A DNA stretch of 52,437 nt, taken from contig JBIQIB010000016.1 of assembly GCA_044508265.1 (NCBI GenBank), positions 1 through 52,437 of the forward strand, read 5' to 3'. Source of the stretch: JAEZDP01 sp044508265. Its GTDB lineage: Bacteria > Acidobacteriota > Vicinamibacteria > Vicinamibacterales > Vicinamibacteraceae. Shown one piece after another: positions 16,805-25,804 of the stretch. The first letter of the stretch is position 1. Each line of letters begins with the position of its first letter. The notes under the pieces were generated by a model, which did no database searches, was not told the origin of the DNA, and saw only the letters and a list, made by a program, of their open reading frames with translations. The translations under genes were made by a program, and so were the position numbers.

Positions 16805-17539
16805 ATGGAAATCCTTACCGATCTCATCGACTGGGTCCGGACGCTCCACAGCGACGAGGGCATCCGCTCGCTCATCGCCTGGGGCGGGCTCACCGTGCTC
16901 GTCGCCATCGTCTTTGCGGAGACGGGGCTGCTCGCGGGCTTCTTCCTGCCGGGCGACTCGCTGCTCGTGACGGCAGGCGTCGTGTGCGCTGGCGCGTTCC
17001 CCGGGCTGCCCCCTCTCGACATCTGGCTCACGAACCTGCTGCTCGTGCTGGCCGCCGTGATCGGCGATCAGGTCGGCTACACCTTGGGGAGACGAGCCGG
17101 GCGCGCCATCTATGCCAGGCCCGACTCGCGGTTCTTCAAGAAGAAGTATCTCTACGAGGCGCAGGAGCTCTACGCCCGGAAGGGCGGCAGCTCGCTCGTC
17201 ATTGCGCGGTTCGTCCCGGTGATGCGGACGTTCGTGCCGTTCATCGCCGGCGTGGCCCACATGCCGTACCGGCAGTTCGTCTTCTACAACGTCTTCGGCG
17301 GCGTGCTGTGGGTGACGCTGCTGTTGTGGGTGGGCTACTTCCTCGGCCAGAGCCCGCTCGCGGAGCAGATCCACCACGTCATCCTGCTGGTGATCTTCGT
17401 GTCGGTGCTGCCGCTCGCGTGGGAGGTCTACAAGCAGGTGCGGCGCCGATCGGCCTCCGCCGCTCCCACCGCCGACGTACCGGCGCCAGGCGCCGAGGCC
17501 CCGCCGGCCAGTTCGGCGGAGCACCTGCCTGAGAGCTGA
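16805..17539 (+). CDS. DedA family membrane protein
   Basis: Integral membrane protein of 244 residues of the DedA/SNARE-associated family; members are linked to undecaprenyl-phosphate or phospholipid flipping. The family signatures are present: an FAETGLLAGFFLPGDSLL block near residue 38, the GDQVGYTLGRRAGRAIY block near 83 and the RFVPVMRTFVPFIAGVAHM block near 132. The C-terminal 30 residues are Ala/Pro-rich and cytoplasmic. Start ATG at 16805 gives a normal N-terminus; upstream in-frame codons add an unlikely basic extension. Divergent from the glycosyltransferase unit, which would fit a shared envelope role, though only by position. Confidence 0.9.
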   Translation: MEILTDLIDWVRTLHSDEGIRSLIAWGGLTVLVAIVFAETGLLAGFFLPGDSLLVTAGVVCAGAFPGLPPLDIWLTNLLLVLAAVIGDQVGYTLGRRAGRAIYARPDSRFFKKKYLYEAQELYARKGGSSLVIARFVPVMRTFVPFIAGVAHMPYRQFVFYNVFGGVLWVTLLLWVGYFLGQSPLAEQIHHVILLVIFVSVLPLAWEVYKQVRRRSASAAPTADVPAPGAEAPPASSAEHLPES

Positions 17540-17614
17540 CCCGTTCACGCGGGGCGCGGGGGCAGTCAAGGCCCCATCAACGCCCTTCCCAGCACGCGTT
17601 GTTGCCGCATCGAG

Positions 17615-17740
17615 TCACGCGGAAGCGCGGAGGGCGCGGAGAGCAATCAAAGGGTCATCGACGCGCTTCACACCACGCGCCGCTGCCAACCTCGAGACAC
17701 GTCAAGAAATGCTCTCCGCCGTCTCCGCGCCTCCGCGTGA
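17615..17740. repeat. Long imperfect inverted repeat in intergenic spacer
   Basis: Left arm 17615-17645 and right arm 17710-17740, 31 bp each, match in reverse complement at about 27 of 31 positions, around a 64-bp loop. Each arm ends in TCACGCGGA/TCCGCGTGA. It lies in the 240-bp spacer between the convergent DedA and M2 peptidase genes, where no gene is visible. Confidence 0.7.
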
Positions 17741-17779
17741 GCCCACCGCTCCGCTCCCTCCGCCTCGTCCGCGGACTCT

Positions 17780-19597
17780 TCACGGCTGGGCATCCAGCCA
17801 CTCCCCCAGCGGCGCGAAGTAGTCGATGATGGCCGACGCGTCCAGCTCGCGCTCACCCGTCAGCGCCTCCAGCGCGTCGGGCCACGGCTGGCTCTGCCCC
17901 ATCGACAGCATCCTGTCGAGCCGCGCGCCGACCTCCTCGTTGCCGTAGATCGAGCAGGTGTGCAGCGGCCCCTGATGCCCGGCCTGCCTGCACATCGCGC
18001 GGTGGAACTGGAACTGCAGGATGTGCGCGAGGAAGTACCGCGTGTACGGGGTGTTGCCGGGCACGTGGTACTTCGCGCCGGGATCGAAGTCGCCCTCGCT
18101 CCGCGCTGTCGGCGCCGCGACGCCCTGGTACTTCTCGCGCAGCTCCCACCACGCCGCGTTGTAGCGCTCGGGCGGCACCGCGCCGCTGAACACCTGCCAC
18201 CGCCACTGGTCGACCAGCAGCCCGAACGGCAGGAACGCCACCTTGTCGAGGGCCATGCGCAACAGGAACTCGATGTCGTCATCACCCGCGGGCACCGTGT
18301 CGAGCAGCCCGATGCGCTGCAGGTACTGCGGCGTAATTGAGAGCGCCACGGCGTCGCCGACGGCCTCGTGGAATCCGTCGTTCGCGCCGTTGCGGTAGAG
18401 GAAGGGCTGCTGGTTGTAGGCGCGCTGGTAGAAGTTGTGCCCGAGCTCGTGGTGCACGGTGACGAAGTCGTCGGCGTTCACCTCGATGCACATCTTGATG
18501 CGCAGGTCGTCCTGGCTGTCCACGTTCCAGGCACTCGCGTGGCACACCACGTCCCTGTCGGCAGGGCGGACAAACAGCGACCGCTCCCAGAAGGTGTCGG
18601 GCAGCGGCGCGAATCCGAGCGACGTGAAGAAGCTCTCGCCATACTTGACCAGGCCACGCGGATCGACGCGCTTCTGCCGGAGCAGCGCGTCGAGGTCATA
18701 GGCCCCGCCCCTGCCCGGAGGGCCGACGATGTCGTAGATGGCGCCCCACTGCTGCGCCCACATGTTGCCCAGCAGGTGAGCCGGGATGGGACCGTTCGGC
18801 GGCACGACGTCGGTGCCATACCGCTCGCCCAGCTTCTTCCTGACGTGTGCGTGCAGCCGGCGGTAGAGCGGCTCGACCTGCTTCCACAGCCGATCGACCT
18901 CGGCGGCGAACTCGTCCGGACTCATGTCGTAGCCGGCTCGCCAGAATGCGCCCAGGTCCGCGAAGCCGAGTTCGCGGGCGCCCTCGTTGCCCAGCTCCAC
19001 GAAGCGCTGGTACGGCTGCCGGATCTCGCGGCCCACCGCGTGCCAGCCCGTCCACGCCTCGAGCAACGCGTCCGGATCGCGACTCTCCATCATCGTCCGG
19101 CTCAGGTCGTCCAGCGTCTGACAGGGCCGCCCCTCGGGGCAGTATCTGCCACGCCCGTACGCGGCTTCCATCGAGGCAACGAGCCTCGTCAGCTCCGCCT
19201 GCGCCTCCGGTCGCTCGGGCGCCGGCAGGGGCGACGCCGACAGCTTGAGCAGCATCAGCTGACGCGCGACGTCAGGCGACTCCGCGTCGGCATCGTAGGT
19301 GGCCGCCTCCTTGGCGAACGCCATCGACGCAGCCACGTACTCGCGGGTGGCGTCGGCCGACAGCTGCTCGGTGTCGACGGTGATGAAGTTGGACGCGACC
19401 CACTGCGCGCGCGAGAGGGCGTTGCCGAGCTCCAGCAGCTGCGCGTTGGCTTCGGCGACGAACGACGCCGCGTCGGGCCGATCGTTCGCGTCACCGGACG
19501 GTGACGACGAGCCGCCACACGAAGCGACGAGCGCCGAGAGTGACAACGTGCCGGCCAGACGCAGCAGGCCGGAAGGGATCATCATCCTGTGGAGCAT
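17780..19597 (-). CDS. Peptidase M2 (angiotensin-converting-enzyme-like) lipoprotein
   Basis: Zinc dipeptidyl carboxypeptidase homologue of 605 residues. A lipoprotein signal ends in LVASC (residues about 18-30), so it is likely anchored in the membrane facing the periplasm or outside. Zinc site HELGH at 383-387, with third ligand Glu411 in FHEAVGD, 23 residues later as in ACE. The preceding VTVHHELGH and the later HVPGNTPYTRYFLAHILQFQ block are M2 signatures. ATG 19597 was chosen for GAGG 8 nt upstream, which overlaps the stop of the phosphotriesterase-like gene; the two form one operon. Bacterial M2 enzymes cleave dipeptides from peptide ends. Confidence 0.92.
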   Translation of the reverse strand: MLHRMMIPSGLLRLAGTLSLSALVASCGGSSSPSGDANDRPDAASFVAEANAQLLELGNALSRAQWVASNFITVDTEQLSADATREYVAASMAFAKEAATYDADAESPDVARQLMLLKLSASPLPAPERPEAQAELTRLVASMEAAYGRGRYCPEGRPCQTLDDLSRTMMESRDPDALLEAWTGWHAVGREIRQPYQRFVELGNEGARELGFADLGAFWRAGYDMSPDEFAAEVDRLWKQVEPLYRRLHAHVRKKLGERYGTDVVPPNGPIPAHLLGNMWAQQWGAIYDIVGPPGRGGAYDLDALLRQKRVDPRGLVKYGESFFTSLGFAPLPDTFWERSLFVRPADRDVVCHASAWNVDSQDDLRIKMCIEVNADDFVTVHHELGHNFYQRAYNQQPFLYRNGANDGFHEAVGDAVALSITPQYLQRIGLLDTVPAGDDDIEFLLRMALDKVAFLPFGLLVDQWRWQVFSGAVPPERYNAAWWELREKYQGVAAPTARSEGDFDPGAKYHVPGNTPYTRYFLAHILQFQFHRAMCRQAGHQGPLHTCSIYGNEEVGARLDRMLSMGQSQPWPDALEALTGERELDASAIIDYFAPLGEWLDAQP

Positions 19598-19607
19598 AAG
19601 AAGGACC

Positions 19608-20666
19608 TCATGGCGCCGGCGCGCCAACGGCGCGCAGGCCGAGAGCGCGGGCAGGATTGCGCTCGAGCAGCTGCGTGACTGCGGCCTCGCCGAGACGTGT
19701 CCGGATCGTCGGCAGCAGGTCGTCGAAGATGGAAGTGTGCGGCCTGTAGGCGCCGCCCTGCGGCTCGCCCACGCGGTACCACCCCGCATCGTGCGAGAGC
19801 AGCACGCGGTTGAGCATGCCGGCGTCGGCAAGCGCTGTCACGCGCGTGGCGTAGCTTCCGGCTGACCCGGGCGAGACGCTGTCGAGGGATATCCACGCGC
19901 CCCTCCGCGCGCCGTCGACGACGATCGACGTGTCGGCTTCGTTCTGCGCGTGCACCCAGATGAAGGCGTCGAGCGGCACGCCGAGCGAGTCGAGCAGGTC
20001 CATCTCGTCGTGCGCGGCTTCGCCATCGCCCGTGTGGGATGCGATGGGCAGGCCCGTGGCGAGATGCGTCAGCGCCGCGGCCTCCACGAGTCTCGCGTCG
20101 ATCGGCGAGAGCCGGCCGGCATCGACGCCAATCTTCATGAACCCCGGCCGCACGTCCGTGCCGTCCAGCCCGCCGGTGCTCTCCGCGATCCAGCGATCCG
20201 CAATCTCTCGTGCCGACGCCTTGAATGCGTGCGCAGGCACGAACCTGTCGTCCGCGGCGCCGTAGTACCCGGTGTTGGTGACGATGTGCAGGTCAGCCGC
20301 CTGGGAGAGTCGCAGGAGCAGCTGCGGATCCCTGCCGAGATAGGCCGGCGTGCACTCGACGAACGTCCGCACCCCTCTGGCCTGCACCTCCCGGAGAAAC
20401 GGCAGGGCACGGCGGAACGCGTCGTCGCGGTCGTACCGCTCCGGCGACACCTCGTCCGCGCCGATGAAGTCTACGAGGACGTGCTCGTGCATCAGCACGA
20501 TGCCAAGCTCGTCGGCGGCCACAGGCCCGCGCACGGTCATCACGGTGCCCGGGCGCTGCGGGGCGGACGTCCGGGCCTGCGTCCACCCGCTGATCGCTGC
20601 CGCCACCGGCGACAGGGCCGCCGCTCGTCCGGCGGCGTGGACGAACTGTCGTCTCGACAGGCGCAT
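19608..20666 (-). CDS. Phosphotriesterase-like metal hydrolase, Tat-exported
   Basis: Amidohydrolase-superfamily enzyme of 352 residues. The N-terminus MRLSRRQFVHAAGRAAALSP is a twin-arginine signal. Metal-site motifs in order: MHEHVLVD (HXH), GFMKIGVDAG with the lysine that becomes carboxylated in the family, ASHTGDG, WVHAQNE and SHDAGWY. Family members hydrolyse phosphotriesters, lactones or esters; lactonase activity is often the native role. The start ATG 20666 lies exactly 7 nt after TATCCT, fitting a leaderless mRNA. First gene of an operon with the M2 peptidase; its stop is buried in the next gene's ribosome site. Confidence 0.9.
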   Translation of the reverse strand: MRLSRRQFVHAAGRAAALSPVAAAISGWTQARTSAPQRPGTVMTVRGPVAADELGIVLMHEHVLVDFIGADEVSPERYDRDDAFRRALPFLREVQARGVRTFVECTPAYLGRDPQLLLRLSQAADLHIVTNTGYYGAADDRFVPAHAFKASAREIADRWIAESTGGLDGTDVRPGFMKIGVDAGRLSPIDARLVEAAALTHLATGLPIASHTGDGEAAHDEMDLLDSLGVPLDAFIWVHAQNEADTSIVVDGARRGAWISLDSVSPGSAGSYATRVTALADAGMLNRVLLSHDAGWYRVGEPQGGAYRPHTSIFDDLLPTIRTRLGEAAVTQLLERNPARALGLRAVGAPAP

Positions 20667-20673
20667 CGTGCTC

Positions 20674-20679
20674 AGGATA
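20674..20679 (-). promoter_or_regulatory. -10-like TATCCT of phosphotriesterase-like gene
   Basis: TATCCT on the minus strand, 7 nt spacer, then ATG 20666. The predicted transcription start falls on the start codon. Confidence 0.5.
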
Positions 20680-20746
20680 GATCGGCGGTGCCCGGTGGTG
20701 CCGCGCACCGCCGATCAATCCGCTGAGTCACACGGCCGCGGCCGTC

Positions 20747-20752
20747 GATAAT
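20747..20752 (+). promoter_or_regulatory. -10-like GATAAT of hydrolase at 20759
   Basis: GATAAT, 6 nt spacer, then ATG 20759. Divergent from the TATCCT box 68 bp away; both promoters predict leaderless messages. Confidence 0.5.
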
Positions 20753-20758
20753 GTGCGG

Positions 20759-21439
20759 ATGGCCGAGACGTCGTTCACAGTCCCGACTCCGGGCATCGAC
20801 CTGCCCGCACGCCACTACGCCGCCGCCAACCCACGGGCTACGCTGGTGCTGGCGCCCGGCGCCGGCGCGAGTCACGACCACCCATGGATGCGCGGACGTG
20901 CGGCCGATTTCCGCGACCGTGGAATCAACGTGGTGACGTTCGACTTCCCCTACAAGGCGCGCCAGCGGAGCGCACCCGACAAGGCGCCAGTCCTCGTGGC
21001 AGCGTTCAGGGCCGTGATGGACGCCGTCAGAGACCGCGTGGACGGCCCGCTGCTCGCGGGCGGCAAGTCGATGGGCGGACGCATGGCGACGATGCTCGCG
21101 GCCGAGCCGCCGCTGCCCGACAGGCTCATCGGGGTCGTCGCGCTTGGTTACCCCCTCCACCCGCCGGGCAAGCCCGAGCAGCTGCGGGTGGAGCACCTGT
21201 CGCGCATCCCCGTGCCGGTGATCGTCGTCCAGGGGACGCGTGACCCGTTCGGCGGGCCTCACGAGATCACGTCCCAATGGCAGCGCGCCGGTGCCTCGCC
21301 GACGGTCGTCGAGATCGAGGATGGCGGACATGGCTTCGAGGTGCCGAAGCGGACGCGCGACCAGGCCGCGGCGTACGCGAAGGTGGCCGATTCCGTGACG
21401 AACTGGCTTGATACACTGCTGTCCGCTTCCGGACAGTGA
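20759..21439 (+). CDS. Small alpha/beta hydrolase (TEX30/KANL3-like)
   Basis: Compact cytoplasmic alpha/beta hydrolase of 226 residues without a signal peptide. Motifs: VLAPGAGASHDHPWM (oxyanion region), nucleophile in AGGKSMGGR (G-X-S-X-G), acid in VVQGTRDPFGG, and His in DGGHGFEVP. This arrangement matches the TEX30/KANL3 dienelactone-hydrolase-like group. ATG 20759 is preferred over the in-frame GTG 20753 because the latter overlaps the bases just after the -10 box. Its end overlaps a possible GTG of the PqaA-like gene, suggesting a joint transcript. Substrate not known. Confidence 0.85.
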   Translation: MAETSFTVPTPGIDLPARHYAAANPRATLVLAPGAGASHDHPWMRGRAADFRDRGINVVTFDFPYKARQRSAPDKAPVLVAAFRAVMDAVRDRVDGPLLAGGKSMGGRMATMLAAEPPLPDRLIGVVALGYPLHPPGKPEQLRVEHLSRIPVPVIVVQGTRDPFGGPHEITSQWQRAGASPTVVEIEDGGHGFEVPKRTRDQAAAYAKVADSVTNWLDTLLSASGQ

Positions 21440-21450
21440 GGAGTCTCCGC

Positions 21451-22881
21451 GTGCTGCACAGGACGTTCGTTTCGTCTATCGTCGCCGCCTGCATCGCGTT
21501 CAGCGTCGCGGCGTCGGCGCAGACCGCTCGCGTCGCCGCAGGCGACCCTGGCGCGACGGCGCTCGACGCCTACGTCGCCAAGCCCGACTCCGCCTACCGC
21601 TGGTCGGCCATCCGCACGCACCAGCAGGGCGACCTCACGGTCACGCTGATCGACATGACGTCACAGCGCTGGCGCGCGGCAGACGAATTGAACCGCCAGG
21701 AGTGGCGGCACTGGTTGACGGTAATCAGGCCCGCCGACGTCAGGAGCGACGTGAGCCTGCTGTTCATCACGGGCGGCGACAACGAGCGGACCGATCCACC
21801 CAGGCTCGACGCCATGCTGGCCTCGATTGCGCAGCAGACGGGGACCGTGGTGGCGGAACTGCGGATGGTTCCCAACCAGCCGATCGCCTTTGCCGACGGC
21901 GTCCCGCGCAAGGAAGACGACCTCATCGCCTATACCTGGGACAAGTTCCTGAAGGGCGGCGACGATCGCTGGCCCGCGCGCCTGCCGATGACCAAGGCGG
22001 CCGTGCGCGCGATGGACACCGTCCAGGCGTTCGCGCAGTCACCCGAGGGCGGACGGCGGGCGATCACGCGCTTCGTCGTCTCGGGTGCGTCGAAGCGCGG
22101 CTGGACCGCCTGGACGACCGCCATCGTCGACAGCCGTGTCGTCTCGGTGATCCCGCTGGTGATCGACCTGCTGAACGTGGAGCCGTCGTTCGTGCACCAC
22201 TACCGTGCATACGGCGACTGGGCGCCGGCGGTGGACGACTACGTGCGCTTCGGCATCATGGACTGGATGGGCTCGCCGCGCTTCGCCGAGCTGATGCGCC
22301 TGGTCGAGCCCTACCACTACCGCGAGCGCTTGACGCTGCCCAAGTACATCGTGAACGCGGCCGGCGACCAGTTCTTCCTGCCCGACTCGTCGCAGTTCTA
22401 CTTCAACGACCTTCGGGGCGAGAAGTACCTGCGCTACGTGCCGAACGCCGATCACTCCCTGCGGAAGAGCGACGCCCCGCAGAGCCTCCTCGCGTACTAC
22501 GACGCCATCGTCAGGGGCACGCCGCGCCCGTCGTTCTCATGGACGATGGACGACGACGGCAGCATCGCGGTGACGGCCGACACGGCGCCGGCGAAGGTGG
22601 TGCTGTGGCAGGCGACCAATCCCGAGGCGCGCGACTTCCGCCTGGAGACCATCGGTCCCGCCTGGACGTCTCGGCCCTTGACGGCTGGCGCGGACGGCCG
22701 GTTCATCGGGCGGGTCAATCCGCCCGCCGAGGGCTGGACCGCGTTCTTCGTGGAGCTGACGTTCCCCGGCCCCGGAGCGGTGCCGTTCGTCTTCACGACG
22801 GACGTCCGCGTGCTGCCCGACACCTATCCCTTCGCCGCTCCGACTCCAGCGCGCGGCCGCGGCGCGACCGGGCAGCCCTGA
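21451..22881 (+). CDS. PhoPQ-activated protein PqaA-like, secreted
   Basis: Predicted secreted alpha/beta-hydrolase-like protein of 476 residues of the PqaA/AprA family, named for a Salmonella PhoP/PhoQ-regulated gene. Signal peptide MLHRTFVSSIVAACIAFSVA ends at about residue 24. Family hallmarks: VTGGDN-like LLFITGGDNERTD, the nucleophile elbow FVVSGASKRGWTAW, YHYRERLTLPKYIVNAAGDQFF and the region around NADHSLR. The GTG at 21451 is preferred because GAGGAG lies 7 nt upstream; GTG 21436, overlapping the upstream stop in GTGA, is the alternative. Function in the family is unclear (virulence and peptide-resistance links in enterics). Confidence 0.85.
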   Translation: MLHRTFVSSIVAACIAFSVAASAQTARVAAGDPGATALDAYVAKPDSAYRWSAIRTHQQGDLTVTLIDMTSQRWRAADELNRQEWRHWLTVIRPADVRSDVSLLFITGGDNERTDPPRLDAMLASIAQQTGTVVAELRMVPNQPIAFADGVPRKEDDLIAYTWDKFLKGGDDRWPARLPMTKAAVRAMDTVQAFAQSPEGGRRAITRFVVSGASKRGWTAWTTAIVDSRVVSVIPLVIDLLNVEPSFVHHYRAYGDWAPAVDDYVRFGIMDWMGSPRFAELMRLVEPYHYRERLTLPKYIVNAAGDQFFLPDSSQFYFNDLRGEKYLRYVPNADHSLRKSDAPQSLLAYYDAIVRGTPRPSFSWTMDDDGSIAVTADTAPAKVVLWQATNPEARDFRLETIGPAWTSRPLTAGADGRFIGRVNPPAEGWTAFFVELTFPGPGAVPFVFTTDVRVLPDTYPFAAPTPARGRGATGQP

Positions 22882-22890
22882 CCTGCCTCG

Positions 22891-25737
22891 ATGCCGGCGA
22901 CCATCAGTCACCCGACGTCCGCCCTCAGGCTCGGGCTCGTGGCGCTCGGCGTGTGGCTGGTGCTGCTCGTCGTCGGCTACACGTACCTCGGCGGCAGGCA
23001 GGGCACCGACGAGAACGTCTTCCTCGTGCCGTGGTCGCGTGCCTACGTGACGGCCACCGTCGACGGAACCGCCGGGTCCGCGGATGACCCGGACATCCGC
23101 GGGCAGTTCCTGCCTGACGAGGTGGCCGCGGGCACGGACGTGCAGCCTGGTGATCTGGTGCTTGCCGTCGACGGCACGCGCGTCCGCACGCTCGACCAGG
23201 CACGGCGCGAGCTGAGCGGCAAGACGACCAGCGAGGTGCATGCCTACAGGCCGGGCACGCCACACCTCGTCAGCGTCCGCGTGCCGGCGGCGACGCTCTC
23301 GGACGTCCTGCGGTCGGTCGAGAACACCGTCCTCGTGGTCGACGTCGCTCCGGGCGGCGCGTCCGACCGTGCCGGCATGCTGGTGGGCGACGTCATCACG
23401 CGCATCAACGGCCAGGGGTTCTCCACCGCATTCGAAGCCGACGAGGTGATGCGGCAATCGGGCGTCGACCGCGAAACCGTCTACGACATCCTGCGCGGCG
23501 GCGAGGCGCTGAGCCTGAACGTCCGCCTGGCGGCCTTCGGCGTGACGCTCGGACGCGTCCTGCTGGTGCTCGTGGGGCTCGTCTACATCGTCACGGGCCT
23601 CGTGCTCGCGTCGCTGCGCACCCATATCAAGGCCGCCCGCTACCTGGGCCTGGCCTGGATGGGCATCGGGGTGATGGTGGCGCTGCTGTTCAGCGGCCCG
23701 CGGCGCGGGATGGCGCCGTGGGTGCAGATCGTCACCGACGTGTTCGTGACCGGCGGCGGGCTGTTCGGCCTTGCCGTGTGGCTGCACGCCCTGCATTACT
23801 TCCCGCGCGAGCGTACGGCGCTGGTGGCGCGCCGCTGGGTGCGCCCCGCCGCGTACACGCTGGCTGCGCTCGGACTCGCCGTCTCGCTCGACAACCTGTG
23901 GCGCGACGACGGGTTCCTGCAGGGGCCTGTGCTCGCCGCGTTCCTCGTCTTCGTCCTTGCGGCCACATGGGGATCGAGCCGCGAGTACGGCGCCGAGGAG
24001 CGCCAGCTGCTGCGCCCGCTGCGGCGCAGCGTGTGGGGCGGCCTCTTCGTCGTGGTGACGCTGCTCATCGGCGGCCTCGTGGCCAGCGGGGGCGGGCCGC
24101 TCGGCCTGTTCGCGCTCGGTGGCGTCGCGACGGCGTTCTTCGTGATCCTCTGCGCCCACATCTACGTCATCGGACGCTACCGGCTGCTCGAGGCAGATCT
24201 CAGGCTGCGCAGGAACGTGCAGTACCTGCTGATCAGCTCGGCCTGGACGGTGGTGGTGATGGCGGCAGGCCTGTGGCTGTGGTGGACGCTCGCCCATACG
24301 CCGCTGCCGATCCCGAACGTTCGGCTGACCGGCGAGACGATCGAGATCCTCCCGACGGCCATCACGCCGGAGCGGCGCGCCGTCATCGAGAAGGCCGTCC
24401 TGATCGCGGCCGCCGTCGTCCTGGCGTTCGTCTTCCGCGCGGTGCTCAAGCGCGGGCACCGCTTCCTTGCCGAGCAGTACTACCGCGAAGGCTACGACTA
24501 CCGGAAGGCGTCGCAGGAACTCTCCGAGGTCATGGGGACGCGCCTGGACCTCGATGGCCTTGCCGACGGACTGCTGACCGTCATCGACCGCCTGATGCCC
24601 GTGAAAAAGGCCGGCGTGGCGTTCGTGCAGGGATCACGCGTGTTCCCGGCGCGCCGGTCCACGGGCTTCGAGCAGGACGACTGGGACGTGTTCTGCCAGA
24701 CCTGTGCGGTGGAGGCCGTCAGCGTCCTGCGTGACGCGCCAGGCGAGTTCGACGCCGAGTACGCGCCGCCGAGGCTTCGGCTCGCGCTCCGTCGCGCCGA
24801 GGTGCACTACCTGTACCCCATACGCGGCCACAACGAGCTCCGAGGCGTGCTGTTCATCGGCGAGAAGCTGTCAGAGTCGGCGTACACCGCCGACGACTTC
24901 AGCTTCCTGCAGGTGATCGCGTCGCAGGCTTCACTGCTCGTCGAGAACGCCTTCCTGTACGAGAACCTCGCGCAGCAGGAGCGGGCGCGACAGGAACTGG
25001 CCATCGCCCGCCGCATCCAGCTCGAGTCGCTCCCGCAGACCGCGCCACGCCTCGAGGGCCTCGACATCGCCGGGATGTCGGTGCCCGCACAGGAAGTCGG
25101 CGGCGACTACTTCGACTATCTCTGCGGCGAGCCCGGCACGCTCGGCGTCATGGTCGGCGACGTCAGCGGCAAGGGCACGTCGGCCGCGCTGTACATGTCG
25201 AAGCTGCAGGGCATCGTCCGCTCGCTGCACGCTTTCCAGGTGCAGCCGCGCGAGCTGTTCATCCGCACGAACGACCTGCTGGGACGCGACCTCGAGCGCC
25301 GCTCCTTCGTCACCGCCCTCGGCGCCTTCTTCCACGTGGCCGAGCGACGTGTGACCGTCGCTCGTGCCGGCCACCTGCCGCTGCTCTGCTACGAAGCGGC
25401 AACCGGCCGCATACGGCGCGTGGCCCCCGGCGGCCTCGGCTTCGGCCTCGTCTCTGGCGTGCAGTTCGAGGCGTCGCTCGAGGAAGAACACCTTCCCTAC
25501 GCCGCGGGTGACGTCTTCCTGTTCGTCACCGACGGCATCAGCGAGAGCCATTCCGCAGCAGGCGACGACTACGGCAACGAGCGGCTCGAGGACGTGCTGC
25601 GCGACGCCGCCCGCGACTACTGCCCTGCCGCCGAGATCGTGACGCGCGTGAAGGCGGCCGTCGACGCCTTCACCACCGGCACCGAGCAGCAGGACGACCA
25701 GACGATCGTCGTCGTCAGGGCCGTCCACGCGTCCTGA
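22891..25737 (+). CDS. PDZ-7TM-GAF-SpoIIE phosphatase
   Basis: Membrane signalling protein of 948 residues ending in a PP2C/SpoIIE serine phosphatase. Order: one N-terminal span (about 12-33); two PDZ-like domains (about 73-133 and 144-212, with PGDLVLAVDGTRV and AGMLVGDVITRINGQ); a bundle of about seven spans (215-430 and 440-480); a GAF-like domain (535-695); then the phosphatase. Catalytic metal motifs: EVGGDYFDY with Asp739, GDVSGKG with Asp758, LFVTDGIS near 880 and DDQT near 935. Such enzymes dephosphorylate anti-anti-sigma (STAS) proteins in partner-switching; no STAS or kinase gene is nearby. The start ATG 22891 has no clear Shine-Dalgarno, 9 nt after the PqaA-like stop. Confidence 0.88.
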   Translation: MPATISHPTSALRLGLVALGVWLVLLVVGYTYLGGRQGTDENVFLVPWSRAYVTATVDGTAGSADDPDIRGQFLPDEVAAGTDVQPGDLVLAVDGTRVRTLDQARRELSGKTTSEVHAYRPGTPHLVSVRVPAATLSDVLRSVENTVLVVDVAPGGASDRAGMLVGDVITRINGQGFSTAFEADEVMRQSGVDRETVYDILRGGEALSLNVRLAAFGVTLGRVLLVLVGLVYIVTGLVLASLRTHIKAARYLGLAWMGIGVMVALLFSGPRRGMAPWVQIVTDVFVTGGGLFGLAVWLHALHYFPRERTALVARRWVRPAAYTLAALGLAVSLDNLWRDDGFLQGPVLAAFLVFVLAATWGSSREYGAEERQLLRPLRRSVWGGLFVVVTLLIGGLVASGGGPLGLFALGGVATAFFVILCAHIYVIGRYRLLEADLRLRRNVQYLLISSAWTVVVMAAGLWLWWTLAHTPLPIPNVRLTGETIEILPTAITPERRAVIEKAVLIAAAVVLAFVFRAVLKRGHRFLAEQYYREGYDYRKASQELSEVMGTRLDLDGLADGLLTVIDRLMPVKKAGVAFVQGSRVFPARRSTGFEQDDWDVFCQTCAVEAVSVLRDAPGEFDAEYAPPRLRLALRRAEVHYLYPIRGHNELRGVLFIGEKLSESAYTADDFSFLQVIASQASLLVENAFLYENLAQQERARQELAIARRIQLESLPQTAPRLEGLDIAGMSVPAQEVGGDYFDYLCGEPGTLGVMVGDVSGKGTSAALYMSKLQGIVRSLHAFQVQPRELFIRTNDLLGRDLERRSFVTALGAFFHVAERRVTVARAGHLPLLCYEAATGRIRRVAPGGLGFGLVSGVQFEASLEEEHLPYAAGDVFLFVTDGISESHSAAGDDYGNERLEDVLRDAARDYCPAAEIVTRVKAAVDAFTTGTEQQDDQTIVVVRAVHAS

Positions 25738-25804
25738 CGTGGTGCTGCCTCGTTAACCATTCGCCGGGCCCGTCGTTGAACCATGCAGAAAGGGGTTCTC
25801 TCGC

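Noticed and set aside
22537..24459. 640-codon open frame on the - strand
   Set aside because: It is antisense to the PqaA-like and PDZ-SpoIIE genes and is His/Arg/Glu-rich without motifs, typical of a shadow frame.
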